A stretch of 64,000 nucleotides of DNA, taken from assembly GCF_026151205.1 (NCBI RefSeq), contig NC_087072.1, positions 13,678,169 to 13,742,168 of the forward strand, given 5' to 3'. Shown piece by piece: positions 1 through 11,140 of this stretch (positions are counted from its first letter, which is position 1; every line of letters begins with the position of its first letter). Both the position numbers and the translations under genes were made by a program. The notes below the pieces were generated by a model. It worked only from the letters and a program-made list of their open reading frames with translations, was not told the origin of the DNA and did no database searches. This stretch comes from Bolinopsis microptera (taxonomy: Eukaryota > Ctenophora > Tentaculata > Lobata > Bolinopsidae).

Positions 1-594
1 TTCAAATATAATACGCGCAGTTAATTCTCACGCGCGCGTTTAGCGTGAAGAAACACACATTTTGAAGGTCGCGCCTTCCATTACCAAATTTATGTAGACG
101 CCCAGTATTTTGTGATTTAGGTTTTTGTAATTTGTCTAACTATCGAGCTATTACAAGTATTATTCTACCATATTCCAATTTATTCTGAGCTATTAACAAC
201 TATGATTGAAATCAATTATTGAGAATCGAGCAAGTAATTAGCCGCGTGACTAATTACTCTATTAACTTCATTAACAAATGGGGCCAAGCTGCGCTACAAT
301 TTTAGTAAAAACTCTAGAACGTCTTAAGATGATTTACTTAAAGATCTAATATTGTTATTATTTACCGTCATAGCAACTACTGTAATCATTACATACCAAA
401 AACATACACTGAACCACTCTAAAAAGGTCCGATAAAAAAGATGGGGACAAGAAATGGGGACGTGTCACAAATGTGCCACAAAATTGAGAATACATCGCCT
501 AAGGGTTTAAGGATCGACAGACGCTGAAATTCTTGTCTTGTCACGGCATGCGGAACTACATATTATAGAGATAATTAGCAGGCTAGTCACTTAC

Positions 595-2455
595 TTTATG
601 AGTTGGTTTGCTTCTTTGACAAGTTGTTCAGCTGCTTCCATACAATCACTCTTAACTTGGATTGCTGCCAAAGTCTCAGATCCCAGGTGCTGAAGATTTT
701 GATCTGATTGAAATGGAAGAAAAAATTGCGGCTAAAATTCAGCTATCACAAATCTATACGTTAAACAAGATAAGCTTAGTTATAATGGAGGAATATCGGC
801 TCATTGCTGCATTCCTCCCATTCCTTCTTTCTTCTTTAGATCGAGCGGATACCGCTGCTGGTAGGGCGCCGGTCGGACCCTACCTGCGCTCGAACCGCCG
901 TGATAATAGTAACTTAGTAATAGTAATAGTGTTAAGAAAGCAAGTACCGTTTTACAATGCTGCTGCAAATCCTTGACATTAGTCTGCAGGACTTTGTTAA
1001 GCTTGTCTAAATCCAGGACAACTGTGGCGTACATTAGTTGTGTGCCACTGTCCAGAGGTTCTTTGAACGATGTCTGAAAAGATACAATATATTATATAAT
1101 ATACAGGGTGGCCCAGAAGTAACTACTTACACGCAACCCTTTAATAACTCACGTAATTCTTGTCAGAATTGCTCAAAAATTTCAGAGGATATAGATATGG
1201 GTCAAACTTAGATTTCCTAAAAGGTTTCTTAAAATTCCATCGATTACAGAGAGTGTGGCACGCCACTCCTTTTTTTTCACTATTGTCACCATAAAGTGAG
1301 AACGCTTTGAGCTAGGAATAACAAAGTTTCTTGACTAATTTGGTTTGATGATTGAAGTGCTTTCCCAAAATTTCGAGTTGGTTGTTCACAATTTAACCGA
1401 GTTATGACCCTTTTAAGATCTTGTGGATATGTGATCTCGGCACTTAATAAGTGACCCCATCGGGAACGATTCGCTACTCGCTAGTGTGCAACAATGAGCC
1501 TCATTAGGCGGTACCGAGCATGTTCGGGGATGACAAGTCATTCAATTGCAAAGCTTTTAAATCAAGTTCCAGTCTTACATTTCTGACAGAGAGAGTAGCT
1601 AGAGGATTTATCCCTCAATAGCCCGTGAGAGCACTATATAGTATATATCACTATATATAATATATCACTATATATCACTATATATCACTATTCACTATTT
1701 AATTCACTAGATTATCACAATATAACTGGGACGGTCACATAATATGCCAAGATTGCACTATATCATAAAGCTTGATTTAAGGATCTGATAATAGACAATA
1801 CATTATGATAAAATTATGGAATATGGCGCTATCACAAGATTAAGTGGAGATGATTTACCCTCCCCCTCCCCGGCCCCCTGTCTAATGGACATGGACATTG
1901 GACATAAGGTAATGATCTGAGTTCGTAACTTTCTAACTAAATATATGTCCCGCGCAGCATACATGAATTTATTAGTTTACTAGTGTAACCCGGCCTTTGG
2001 CCGGGATTTCACTGCCGCAGTTAAAAAGGGTAGGAGTAATTACCCGCTGAGTCAAAACCCGCATTTAGGTGACCCAATAGTATTTTTAACAATAATCTCA
2101 TAATCAGTTCTTTCTCGTGAATAATTAAGTCATTATTAGCCATTAGGCACCACATTCCATGATCATAAGGTCTGCACACCTACTATTACACCTCATCACT
2201 CCCTCTTGAACCGCTTTCCATTTTTATTTAAATCGTTCTAGAAATTAACCCTTGTTAACTCCGCACCACACCCGCCTATTATATTTGAAAACACGCATAA
2301 CATTGTCGAATGAACTCTCTCTCTGCAGTCCAAACAGACCCCAAACACTAACAGTCCCTCCTCCCCTAATAAGCTTATGGAATAACATTAGTATTACAGC
2401 GAATCTTCCCGGGCTAACCCAATTATGACGTTACTTATACGTCATATACAGTAAT

Positions 2456-2505
<50 letters not shown>

Positions 2506-5500
2506 CCCGTAACTCTTGCCGTTCTGCTCAAGCCATTTTATGTAACATTTGTGGTACAAAATCATCAATTAAGCCACTTACCACCGGCCGATTTAAAAAA
2601 TGTTTGCTTATGGGCTTCGTCAGAGTTTTGTCGACACTATTCTGAAAAAACCAGTCCTCTGACTTTTACCGTTTTTTTATATAACCAACCGGAAATTACA
2701 CACGCACGCACAGACGATCAGACACACACACACACACACACACACATTCTGAGGTTATTAAGGTGATTAACTTTTAGAAGTAATGTGTATAAAGGATAGG
2801 TTGTGTAGAATGTGTAACAATAGTCCCGCTGTTGTGTAAGCCTAATCGAGTACCCTAATTGAGTTACACTCGCCAGTTAGGTCAAACTCATTTAAGATAT
2901 GTTTTTATATTTAATATCTGTATATGGTTCTGACAATTTACAATATCCAGTTTATCATGTAAATTTGATGAAGGTGATGAACCTTTTTTAGAGCTTGAGC
3001 TTCTGGAAACATACAAATGATATGAAAAGTTGTCTGTTTCAGAGGTTTATATACTAAATAAATAATTGTGTGCCTTATGAAGTTATGGACTATGTTGAGA
3101 CAGGTTAGTTTCACAAACCTTTCTCTCGACAGTGGAATTAAGGTTTTTAACCTTGTTCAGCAACTCTCGTTTCACCTTCAGTAGCTTGTTCATCTTCACA
3201 ATACACCGTAGAAATGGTACGGGATAGCCACCCAAGAAACCAGTACTGATACCTGTAATATAGTTCATTATGTTACTACAGTTAATATGATCTGTTTATA
3301 ATAATACAGCTAATAATAATAACTAGCTGTATACCCGTCCTGCTTTGAAAATGGAAGTCCGTTTCGAGTCAATAAAACTTCAGATCATCCTGTCGGGGAT
3401 TGAACCCTCCATTTCGCGCCCTCCATACATCGCTCAACACAGTACAAATATTCAATGTGTGCTGACTCATACTATATTCCATGGCTCATTATATCCATAC
3501 AATAGATGTTTCACGTTATCTATTATAAATATTATAAAGGAGTTGATAGTAAACATGGTTTAATAACAAAGGGAAGGTGAAAAGCAGCTAATTAGTAAAC
3601 TTTACACTAATTAAAGAGTTTCTCGTGTTACATCTTGTAGAGTCTGAATATGATGAAACACGGGAACAATCAGCAAATACTATCACGTTCATAATATCTA
3701 ACATGACGCAGTGGGTTGACGGGGGGGGGGGACATCTATATAAGCAACATTTGACAAAGCAACATTTGACAAAGCATAGTGTGGAGTGAGCTATGTGCCC
3801 ATCCTTGGAGAACCCGGTGGATGTCCTTGCTGTACGGCAGTGTTAAACAAGGAACTGAAACCGAGGGGTTCCGTTCAGGCCCTTCACACTTTGTTTGTGT
3901 CTATTTCTAATGTACCGTCACAATAGTGACTTTAATAATAATTATATATGCTTGATAATGGATGTGTATTGTGTAATAATCTCCATAGTGATATGTCGTC
4001 CATCATAATAGATAATATGCATCATGTAAATTTCCGTAGTCAGTAAAAGTCACGTCATTTCCAAGTAACGTAATGATGTCACGTGACTTGTGTTACCACG
4101 TGACTTACCATGCTCAGTAGTGATGTAGGAGGAGAGATTAGCTTGAGGCAGGATCACATCAGGTAGAATGTCCGCTGGTTCTGGGCTGGCAAACAGTGTA
4201 TCTTTAGAGATCATATCCACTTCACCGTTACTCTGGGATAGGTAGTGTTACTATGGTTACATCACCATATAAGGTAGTGTTACTCTGGGATAGGTAGTGT
4301 TACTATGGTTACATCACCATATAAGGTAGTGTTACTCTGAGATAGGTAGTGTTACTATACTGGTCTCATCACCATATAAGGTAGTGTTACTCTGGGATAG
4401 GTAGTGTTACTATGGTTACATCACCATATAAGGTAGTGTTACTCTGGGATAGGTAGTGTTACTATGGTTACATCACCATATAAGGTAGTGTTACTCTGGG
4501 ATAGGTAGTGTTACTATGGTTACATCACCATATATAAGGTAGTAACTATAGGTAAGGGTAGCCACTCATAATATTTGAAAAATTGGTCCTAGTACCTATG
4601 ATCACCTGATAATGGTATGACCTCTAGCTAGATGGTACGTAATGTGTTAGATCATCGATAACAGAATTCAGATTCCAATATCTGACCTAACTTTACGGTA
4701 CTTTCAGAGTAAACAAAATTCCACTACCCCCGGAACACATAATTAAGATGTTCAGTCGAAAGATTATGAATTTTTTAAATATGAGCTTATCGTTACATTA
4801 AGGACATTTCTCATGAGTGACTCCCAAAAGTAAAACTTCGCTGGTTAAATCTAGAACCTTCCAAAACAACATTCAGAAGTTGACTTATTTGCGGGGAAGT
4901 AATGTGTTAAAAATGGCAATTTTGAATTTTTCTGACGAAGGAAATTTTGGGAACTCTCTGAGCTGATTTCTGGGACATGTCCCAAAAAACCATGTATTTG
5001 ACTGTGCTTTGGCATCATTTCGTCAAATTATTAAATCATTATTATATATTAACTTACACACAAATGGTGTGAAGAACATTGTGTACTAAAGTAAACAGTT
5101 ACCAGTTTAGTAAACTGAACAGTAAACTGAACAGTAAACTGAACAGTAAACTGAACAGTAAACTGAACAGTAAACTGAACAGTAAACTGAACAGTAAACT
5201 GAACAGTAAACTGAACAGTAAACTGAACAGTAAACTGAACAGTAAACTGAACAGTAAACTGAACAGTAAACTGAACAGTAAACTGAACAGTAAACTGAAC
5301 AGTAAACTGAACAGTAAACTGAACAGTAAACTGAACAGTAAACTGAACAGTAAACTGAACAGTAAACTGAACAGTAAACTGAACAGTAAACTGAACAGTA
5401 AACTGAACAGTAAACTGAACAGTAAACTGAACAGTAAACTGAACAGTAAACTGAACAGTAAACTGAACAGTAAACTGAACAGTAAACAGTTTAGTAAACT

Positions 5501-8500
5501 GAACAGTAAACAGTTTAGTAAACTGAACAGTAAACTGAACAGTAAACAGTTTAGTAAACTGAACAGTAAACTGAACAGTAAACTGAACAGTAAACAGTTT
5601 AGTAAACTGACCAGAACATTAAAGTCAGGAACAGTGTGAGTCCCGAGACCAGGTCTATCGAATCTGATCCTGTAAGTGTTGGTGGTCGGGTCCACTGCTT
5701 CTACCTCACCTACAAATAACCCATCCTTGATGTGTGCTGCGGAAAATTTTAGGGTTAATTACATAATAACATAATTACATAATTACATAATTACATAATT
5801 ACATAATTACATAATTACATAATTACATAATTACATAATTACATAATTACATAATTACATAATTACATAATTACATAATTACATAATTACATACTAATGT
5901 CAGGGTTACATAAGGAGGACACAGTTTCTAGGTAACCTGGTAACCTGGTAACGTAATGTTACGGGACAATACTACTACTCAGCTACTACTACAGTCTACA
6001 CACTATCATACTAATTGGACAGGTGTGGGATTGGGAGGGTAGCTCACCTATCTGAGTATCAGTAGACTGATATCAGCGACTATCAGCTGATAAAATGTGT
6101 TATTAATGAGGTTGTGTTTCAATAAGATTATTGTAATACTCTTGTACTGTACAGTACTACTACACTACACTACAGCTGTAGTGTTACATCAGATGTAATT
6201 TGCCTTTGAGATCTCTTGAGACTTGACTGTGGGTCGTGTAATTTGTGTTGTAACTGCTAAAGAGCCAATTTACCTCATATACAGGGTGTACCATAGAAAG
6301 TGTGACTTTTTTGAGAAATGATACAAAATATTATGAAGGAGCAGTTGCTAAAAACTCTTCATCACATTGTGTCACTAGGTGTCGAATTTATGCATACCAA
6401 ATTTCAAGTCCCCATCAATTTTTGATTTCTCACAAATTGCTATTTTGTTATGGTGCTAATTTAGGAACTTAAGCTTGCTGTAATTTAGGGGTCTCAAGAA
6501 AAAAATTTTCGAAATCAATATTTTAGCTATTTTTGACAGTAAAGAGTAATGTCTATCATCTGCTTTTGTTCCTATCAAAAAATTTTGTTCCTAGCCGAAG
6601 TTATCGCTGGTCAAAGGTCAGCGCTCATAAGTAATTGTATTGTGCGAGCGATTTTCTATCACGCGTAGTGAAAATCGAGTTTATCTGGCGTAGTGAAAAT
6701 CGAGTCTAAAAATATTTTTTCTCCGACTGTTTTTGATTAATCACCCTGAAACTTTCAAAATATGTGTTAGGGATCATTTAGAAGAGATTTTCCAACAAAA
6801 TTTAGTTAAAAATAACTATGAAGTTTGATTTTGTAAAAAAATTACAGAAGTGGAAAAAAGTCACACTTTCTACGGTACACCCTGTATATACGCTACCGAT
6901 ATAATATGTTAAATCGTTGGGCAAAGACGAAATTACATCTCACATAACTTGCACTATTTGCTTACCTTTATTTTCAGCAACAGAATCGTCGAACAACTCC
7001 TCGTCGAACATTAAACCCGGTTAAGATTCCCGAATATGAAATAACATGGCCCGACAAAACGGCATTGATGAAAAAAACGAATATTCGATTAATTTCGTTT
7101 AATATTCACAAAATTCAGTTTAATGTGAGATAATGCATAAGATTAAATAATACGGAGCGGAAAGAAAGAAAGAGAAAACTGAAAGATCTGGAACTATAGA
7201 GTCGGGTCACATATCAGTGGCTTAGTTGGAAATGTGAGATGCTAAATACATGTGTGGCGGGTGCACTTCATACAATGTATCCAGGGGAGGTTGACGGGTG
7301 AAATATTAGTTTCAGTGGTATCGGATATTTCACCCATCTAATACTATTATAGAATGATAGTTGGAGTAATTCAATACTGCAGACAGTTGCAACTGTGTCT
7401 TAAAAATAGATGAAACATTGATTCTCTTAGGCATCTCCTCACAAATATGAATCATATATTAGGACCTGTATAGTGTGAACTGTATACTATAAAGGTACAT
7501 TGTACAACCGCTATGTGATAATATGGGTTTTTGTTTGAACATTAAATATTAAACTGGTTTGGTTTCACATTATTTAATAAAGTCACGTAAGACTAACTCC
7601 CTTCTTAAATCGCCAATTTTATAGCGTTACAACTTTACCTGTAACGCTAGTTCCAATGATAAGCACAGTTACCTGTAACGCTAGTCATAATGATAAGCAC
7701 AGTTACCTGTAACGCTAGTCATAATGATAAGCACAGTTACCTGTAACGCTAGTCCCGATAATAAGCACAGTTACCTGTAACGCTAGTCCCGATAATAAGC
7801 ATGGCCGGTATCTCGTCAGCCAGGTCTTTGTAAAGCTCTGCCTCTTCAGGGTTCACTTTACCTTGCTGTAACTCTCGTACTCTATCTCGCTGTCCTTCCA
7901 GCATCATGCGCTCTTCCTGTGTGAGAAGAGAACTATATAAAACACGATAACCCAGGAAAACAATACAGCATTGTTATTATATGTCATCTTATAAACATAC
8001 ATTTAAACCTCACACCAATTTCTATAAATAGTGATACACATTCCTGAGATCTCCAGAACAAATAATTAACATGATATCAGAACTGCGAGCACATGTTCTT
8101 CCGTAATCAGGTATAATAAATTCAAAACACGATGCAAGTAACTTTCTTACCTCAAAGAATTTGGGGCTGCATCTCCTTGGTTTGCCGAGAGACCGTCGGA
8201 CCATGGACCACTGCAGTCTAGTTAGTTTGGTACCCGGTTCTATATCAGGGTATGCTGACTGGACACAAGTCACGAAGTCATTCTTACCCAGAAATATCAA
8301 CCTGGGCGGGAACCGTTATTATAAACAGGATAAACAAAGCTAACGTGATAGTTGTTACAGATAAATTGAATTGGAAGATTATTTTATCAAATTAAGAGAG
8401 TGAATCTGTTTCTCAGTTGCTTTAGAAGTTGTACAGTCCAATCATTAGTGTGAGTAACTAACTTGTCTATGTTAGAATAGATAAGTGTGAGTAATTAACT

Positions 8501-9634
8501 TGTCTATGTTAGAATAGATAAGTGTGAGTAACTAACTTGTCTATGTTAGAATAGATAAGTGTGAGTAACTAACTTGTCTATGTTTGAATAGATAAGTGTG
8601 AGTAACTAACTTGTCTATGTTAGAATAGATAAGTGTGAGTAACTAACTTGTCTATATTAGAATAGATAAGTGTGAGTAACTAACTTGTCTATGTTAGAAT
8701 ATATAAGTGAGAGTAATTAACTTGTCTATGTTAGAATAGATAAGTGTGAGTAACTAACTTGTCTATGTTAGAATAGATAAGTGTGAGTAACTAACTTGTC
8801 TATATTAGAATTGATAAGTGTGAGAAACTAACTTGTCTATATTAAAATAGATAAGTGTGAGTAACTAACTTGTCTATGTTAGAATAGATAAGTGTGAGTA
8901 ACTAACTTGTCTATGTTAGAATAGATAAGTGTGAGTAACTAACTTGTCTATGTTAGAATAGATAAGTGTGAGTAACTAACTTGTCTATGTTAGAATAGAT
9001 AAGTGTGAGTAACTAACTTGTCTATGTTAGAATAGATAAGTGTGAGTAACTAACTTGTCTATGTTAGAATAGAACCACTCATAACGACACCACCTTCTAG
9101 CCTTCTCCACTTTCAGGAAGTTCTTTATCCTCAGACTTAAACCAACGCCCTGAATTCGTCATTAAAATATGTGAAAATAGTCGCGTCTATTATAACAGGT
9201 ACATAAGAACAATCATAGCTGCATACCACACGTTGACTTTCAGCTGGTAAATCATAATTCTAAAATGGGGTGATATATTACATGGTGCATAACAGTGTAC
9301 ATTATATTATCATATAATATGTTATGAGGAGTCATGAATATGGCATAATAAAGCACACCATTGCATTATTCAGATCGGGGGGGGGGGGGGGGGGGGGATC
9401 AGGTACTTAGTTCCGTACGTGACGTCGATTAAGTGTAATGTTGGAATTTTGTTTTTTTGGGGTTGGACACCCCCCTTAGTACCATATACTAACTGTTTTA
9501 CTGGGAAATGAGCAGCATGAGCAGACCCACCACTTAGTACAAAGATACTGTGTTTTGTAAGAAAATATGGTATTTAAAAAAAAACTTACACTGAGTACTC
9601 CAGGGTCATCAGTAATTGGGGAAGAGGTGTCCAT
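595..9634 (-). CDS. LIN9: LIN9 homologue, MuvB/DREAM subunit, nine exons, 3' end beyond window
   Basis: Exons in transcription order: 9590-9634 (start ATG 9632-9634), 9055-9149, 8151-8301, 7775-7916, 5612-5736, 4109-4232, 3119-3252, 948-1073, 595-689. Every junction has AG/GT and the phases agree (0,2,0,1,0,1,0,0,2), giving about 345 residues. The second exon carries the WCRYEWFYSNIDK block. The third carries the DIRP-domain core with KLTRLQW and LGKPRRCSPKFFE. The fifth carries FDRPGLGTHTVPDF. The sixth starts SNGEVDMIS. The seventh has GGYPVPFL and a basic helix. The eighth has YATVVLDLDKLNK. These are the landmark blocks of animal LIN9, in order. LIN9 is known as a nuclear core subunit of MuvB, which joins DREAM to repress cell-cycle genes or B-Myb to activate them. 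The N-terminus is shorter than in vertebrates, so an upstream exon may be missed. The C-terminal exons lie left of position 1. Several introns carry splice-junction tandem arrays. Confidence 0.93.
1102..1500. mobile_element. One-ended MITE of the CAGGGTGG family in a LIN9 intron
   Basis: A TA dinucleotide is followed by CAGGGTGGCCCAGAAGTAAC, the same kind of terminus as the complete elements at 6282-6884 and 55180-55946. The interior resembles the 55 kb copy in places, for example the stretch ending in AAGTGACCCC near 1450. I see no matching inverted end downstream, so the copy is truncated and its right boundary is a guess. Its end lies about 30 bp upstream of the acceptor of the LIN9 exon at 948-1073. 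Confidence 0.45.
1618..1702. repeat. ATATCACTAT-type simple repeat
   Basis: Irregular tandem copies of TATATCACTA in the LIN9 intron 1074-3118. The rest of that intron (1703-3118) has no gene. It includes a short hairpin, CCCGGCCTTTGGCCGGG, at about 1989-2005. Confidence 0.7.
2457..2500. repeat. (AG)n microsatellite
   Basis: About 20 AG dinucleotides in a LIN9 intron. The short ORFs through it are low-complexity artefacts. Confidence 0.9.
2720..2746. repeat. (CA)n microsatellite
   Basis: About a dozen CA dinucleotides in the same LIN9 intron. Confidence 0.85.
3322..3440. repeat. Possible dispersed short element, ACTAGCTGTATACCCG type
   Basis: The ACTAGCTGTATACCCG motif resembles the conserved terminus of some non-LTR elements. 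On the minus strand GGTTCAATCCC, a good B-box match, occurs near 3399-3409, which might mark a tRNA-derived SINE. I could not define both ends. It lies in the LIN9 intron 3253-4108. Confidence 0.25.
4233..4545. repeat. 52 bp minisatellite spanning a LIN9 splice acceptor, about 6 copies
   Basis: The unit contains GTTACTCTGGGATAGG on plus, which is CCTATCCCAG/AGTAAC on minus. That is the acceptor of the exon 4109-4232 plus its first six bases. Copies recur near 4231, 4275, 4335, 4387, 4440 and 4495, with GGTTACATCACCATATAA between them. Confidence 0.9.
4971..4984. promoter_or_regulatory. Perfect 14 bp palindrome, p53-half-site-like
   Basis: TGGGACATGTCCCA contains the decamer GGACATGTCC, which fits the p53-family consensus RRRCWWGYYY. 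Only one half-site is visible, in a LIN9 intron, so function is speculative. Confidence 0.2.
5101..5611. repeat. 12 bp minisatellite abutting a LIN9 splice donor, about 42 copies
   Basis: The plus-strand unit is AGTAAACTGAAC, with variant AGTAAACAGTTT units toward the exon-proximal end. On minus the array begins within a few bases of the donor CTG/GTCAGT of the exon 5612-5736. The unit length is a multiple of three, so the exon frame stays open through the whole array (Leu-Leu-Phe-Ser repeats) to a stop near 5099. Confidence 0.95.
5758..5893. repeat. 8 bp (ACATAATT)n array near a LIN9 splice acceptor
   Basis: About 16 copies of ACATAATT. The array starts about 20 bp upstream, in transcription sense, of the acceptor of the exon 5612-5736. 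Confidence 0.95.
6282..6884. mobile_element. MITE with CAGGGTGTACC termini and TA duplication
   Basis: The left end CAGGGTGTACCATAGAAAGT and the right end are inverted repeats of about 33 bp with one mismatch, flanked by TA on both sides (6280-6281 and 6885-6886). It is 603 bp long with no coding capacity. The TA duplication fits a Tc1/mariner-mobilised non-autonomous element. It lies in a LIN9 intron. Confidence 0.85.
7637..7804. repeat. 34 bp tandem repeat that duplicates a LIN9 splice donor, 5 copies
   Basis: ACCTGTAACGCTAGT starts at 7637, 7671, 7705, 7739 and 7773. On minus each unit holds about 25 nt of the end of exon 7775-7916 (ending ACTAGCGTTACAG) followed by GTAACTGTG. The donor GTAACT is therefore present five times in a row. 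The first, exon-proximal copy keeps the LIN9 frame. Confidence 0.95.
8448..9075. repeat. 37 bp minisatellite that duplicates a LIN9 splice donor, about 17 copies
   Basis: The plus unit GTGTGAGTAACTAACTTGTC plus TATGTTAGAATAGATAA reads on minus as the last 19 nt of exon 9055-9149 (TCTATTCTAACATAGACAA) followed by GTTAGTTACTCAC. Most of the 753 bp intron is this array. Confidence 0.95.
9377..9397. repeat. Poly-G tract
   Basis: Twenty-one consecutive G within the first LIN9 intron. A shorter run lies at 3721-3731. The exact lengths may be assembly-limited. Confidence 0.8.
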
Positions 9635-11140
9635 TTGTTAACATCCTTACATCATACCTTCACGTTATTATTTGTTATTTTAAATTGAACATCTTCCTGC
9701 TCGAGCACAAGGGTTTTGCTCGAGCACTAGGGTTTTGCCAATGTATAATAAGAATTTAAAGCAACAAAGATTAACTAACCCTTAAAGTAACAATTTGACA
9801 AGCCGAGTATTTTCATATAGAGCAAAAATATGATTGATATCACGTGCCACAGCAATGCAACGTTATTATATGTGCATATTATGTGTATATTATGTGTATA
9901 TTATGTGTATTAAATTATGTGTATACTATGTGTATATTATGTGTCTCTCTTCCTAGCTGTATTTAATTGACAAAGACAAAAGAGGCTATTGACTTTAATT
10001 TTTGTATGATGTATATATACTAAAAGACTAAAACGATACCAAAATACAAAATCATACACAATTGTAACACCAGACCAGCAAATATAATATATAACAATAT
10101 CTTTTACAGACAGATTCCTGCATTTAAATAAACAAATACATAAACATTCAACAATCCATCCCGATAAGATACAAAATACGAGAATAAACTTAATTCAGTA
10201 AAAAAGATAAATATCATAGTATCTACATATATTATTATCGAGTATACCTCAACAAATTTCATACTGTTTGTATGAAATTTGTATGAAATTTCATACTGTT
10301 TGTATGAAAAGCATCAATGTATAAAACAGCTGTAAACTTATCATATATCTTGAAAACGTATGAGCTTAAATTTGATTGATGAAGTGAAATGACTGGCCCA
10401 TTCCACGCAAATCGGAACTGAAAGATGAAAATTGTATTTAATTGGGACATATTTAATTAGCTGTGAAAGCTTTTAAACGTTTAGCGAGTGAAATTAATTT
10501 ACTTACTTACGTTCATACTTTAAGGAGGCGTTTTCTCCATTTTAGAGGTTTTATATTTTCATCAAATTCTTCATAGAAAGTTATAATAATAATAATAATA
10601 ACTAGAAATTTTTACATCGCTTTATAGCCAAAAAGAACTCAAAATGCAAAGATTCAGTTTGAGCCATCTAAAGCGACTCATGAACATTGAACATGTACAT
10701 AAGAACTTAGAATTTTATGAAGTATGGTTTTTATGAGAAAGATATTATATGATACTTATATGAATACTTTTTCAAAGAGATGAGTCTTTAGTCTCAACAA
10801 TATTGTTATTATTATTATAGTATTTACTATGCTATACTTCCAGTTAAATTTGAAATTTCCGACGTATTAAACAGTAAAAGAGTGTATAAATTTAATAAAA
10901 AGAAAATGCAAAATGTCTTGGTGAATTAACTTGATAAGAATGTGAAAGATTATGGATGTATCTTTAATGAACAATCATAAGTCTTTAAAGGAACACGTAA
11001 TGACCTCACCCTGAAAGTTTCCCTCTTAAAAGTAATTTTCTTCCTGGTGATCTTTATATTAATAAGGAACTTGCCATTATATCAGACTGTATAATATATT
11101 ATTTTTGAAAGTAGCCCTTGAAAAATAATCATAACAGACA
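9635..11140. other. Intergenic: LIN9 promoter side and 3' flank of the glycosyltransferase
   Basis: I see no gene here. It holds TATGTGTATAT repeats (9865-9945), short palindromic TTTCATACTGTTTGTATGAA units (10256-10310), and a dispersed sequence at 10694-10740 (ACATAAGAACTTAGAATT) that recurs at 17549-17595. Confidence 0.6.

Noticed and set aside
5079..5639. Two long ORFs, on both strands, with LNSK or LLFS repeats
   Set aside because: They are translations of the 12 bp minisatellite. Only the first codons of the minus frame are LIN9 exon.
8448..9075. CRISPR-like array
   Set aside because: The 37 bp repeats are strictly tandem with no unique spacers, in an animal intron.
10259..10450. 63-codon minus ORF as an extra LIN9 or GT92 exon
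   Set aside because: No resemblance to either protein and no suitable splice sites.
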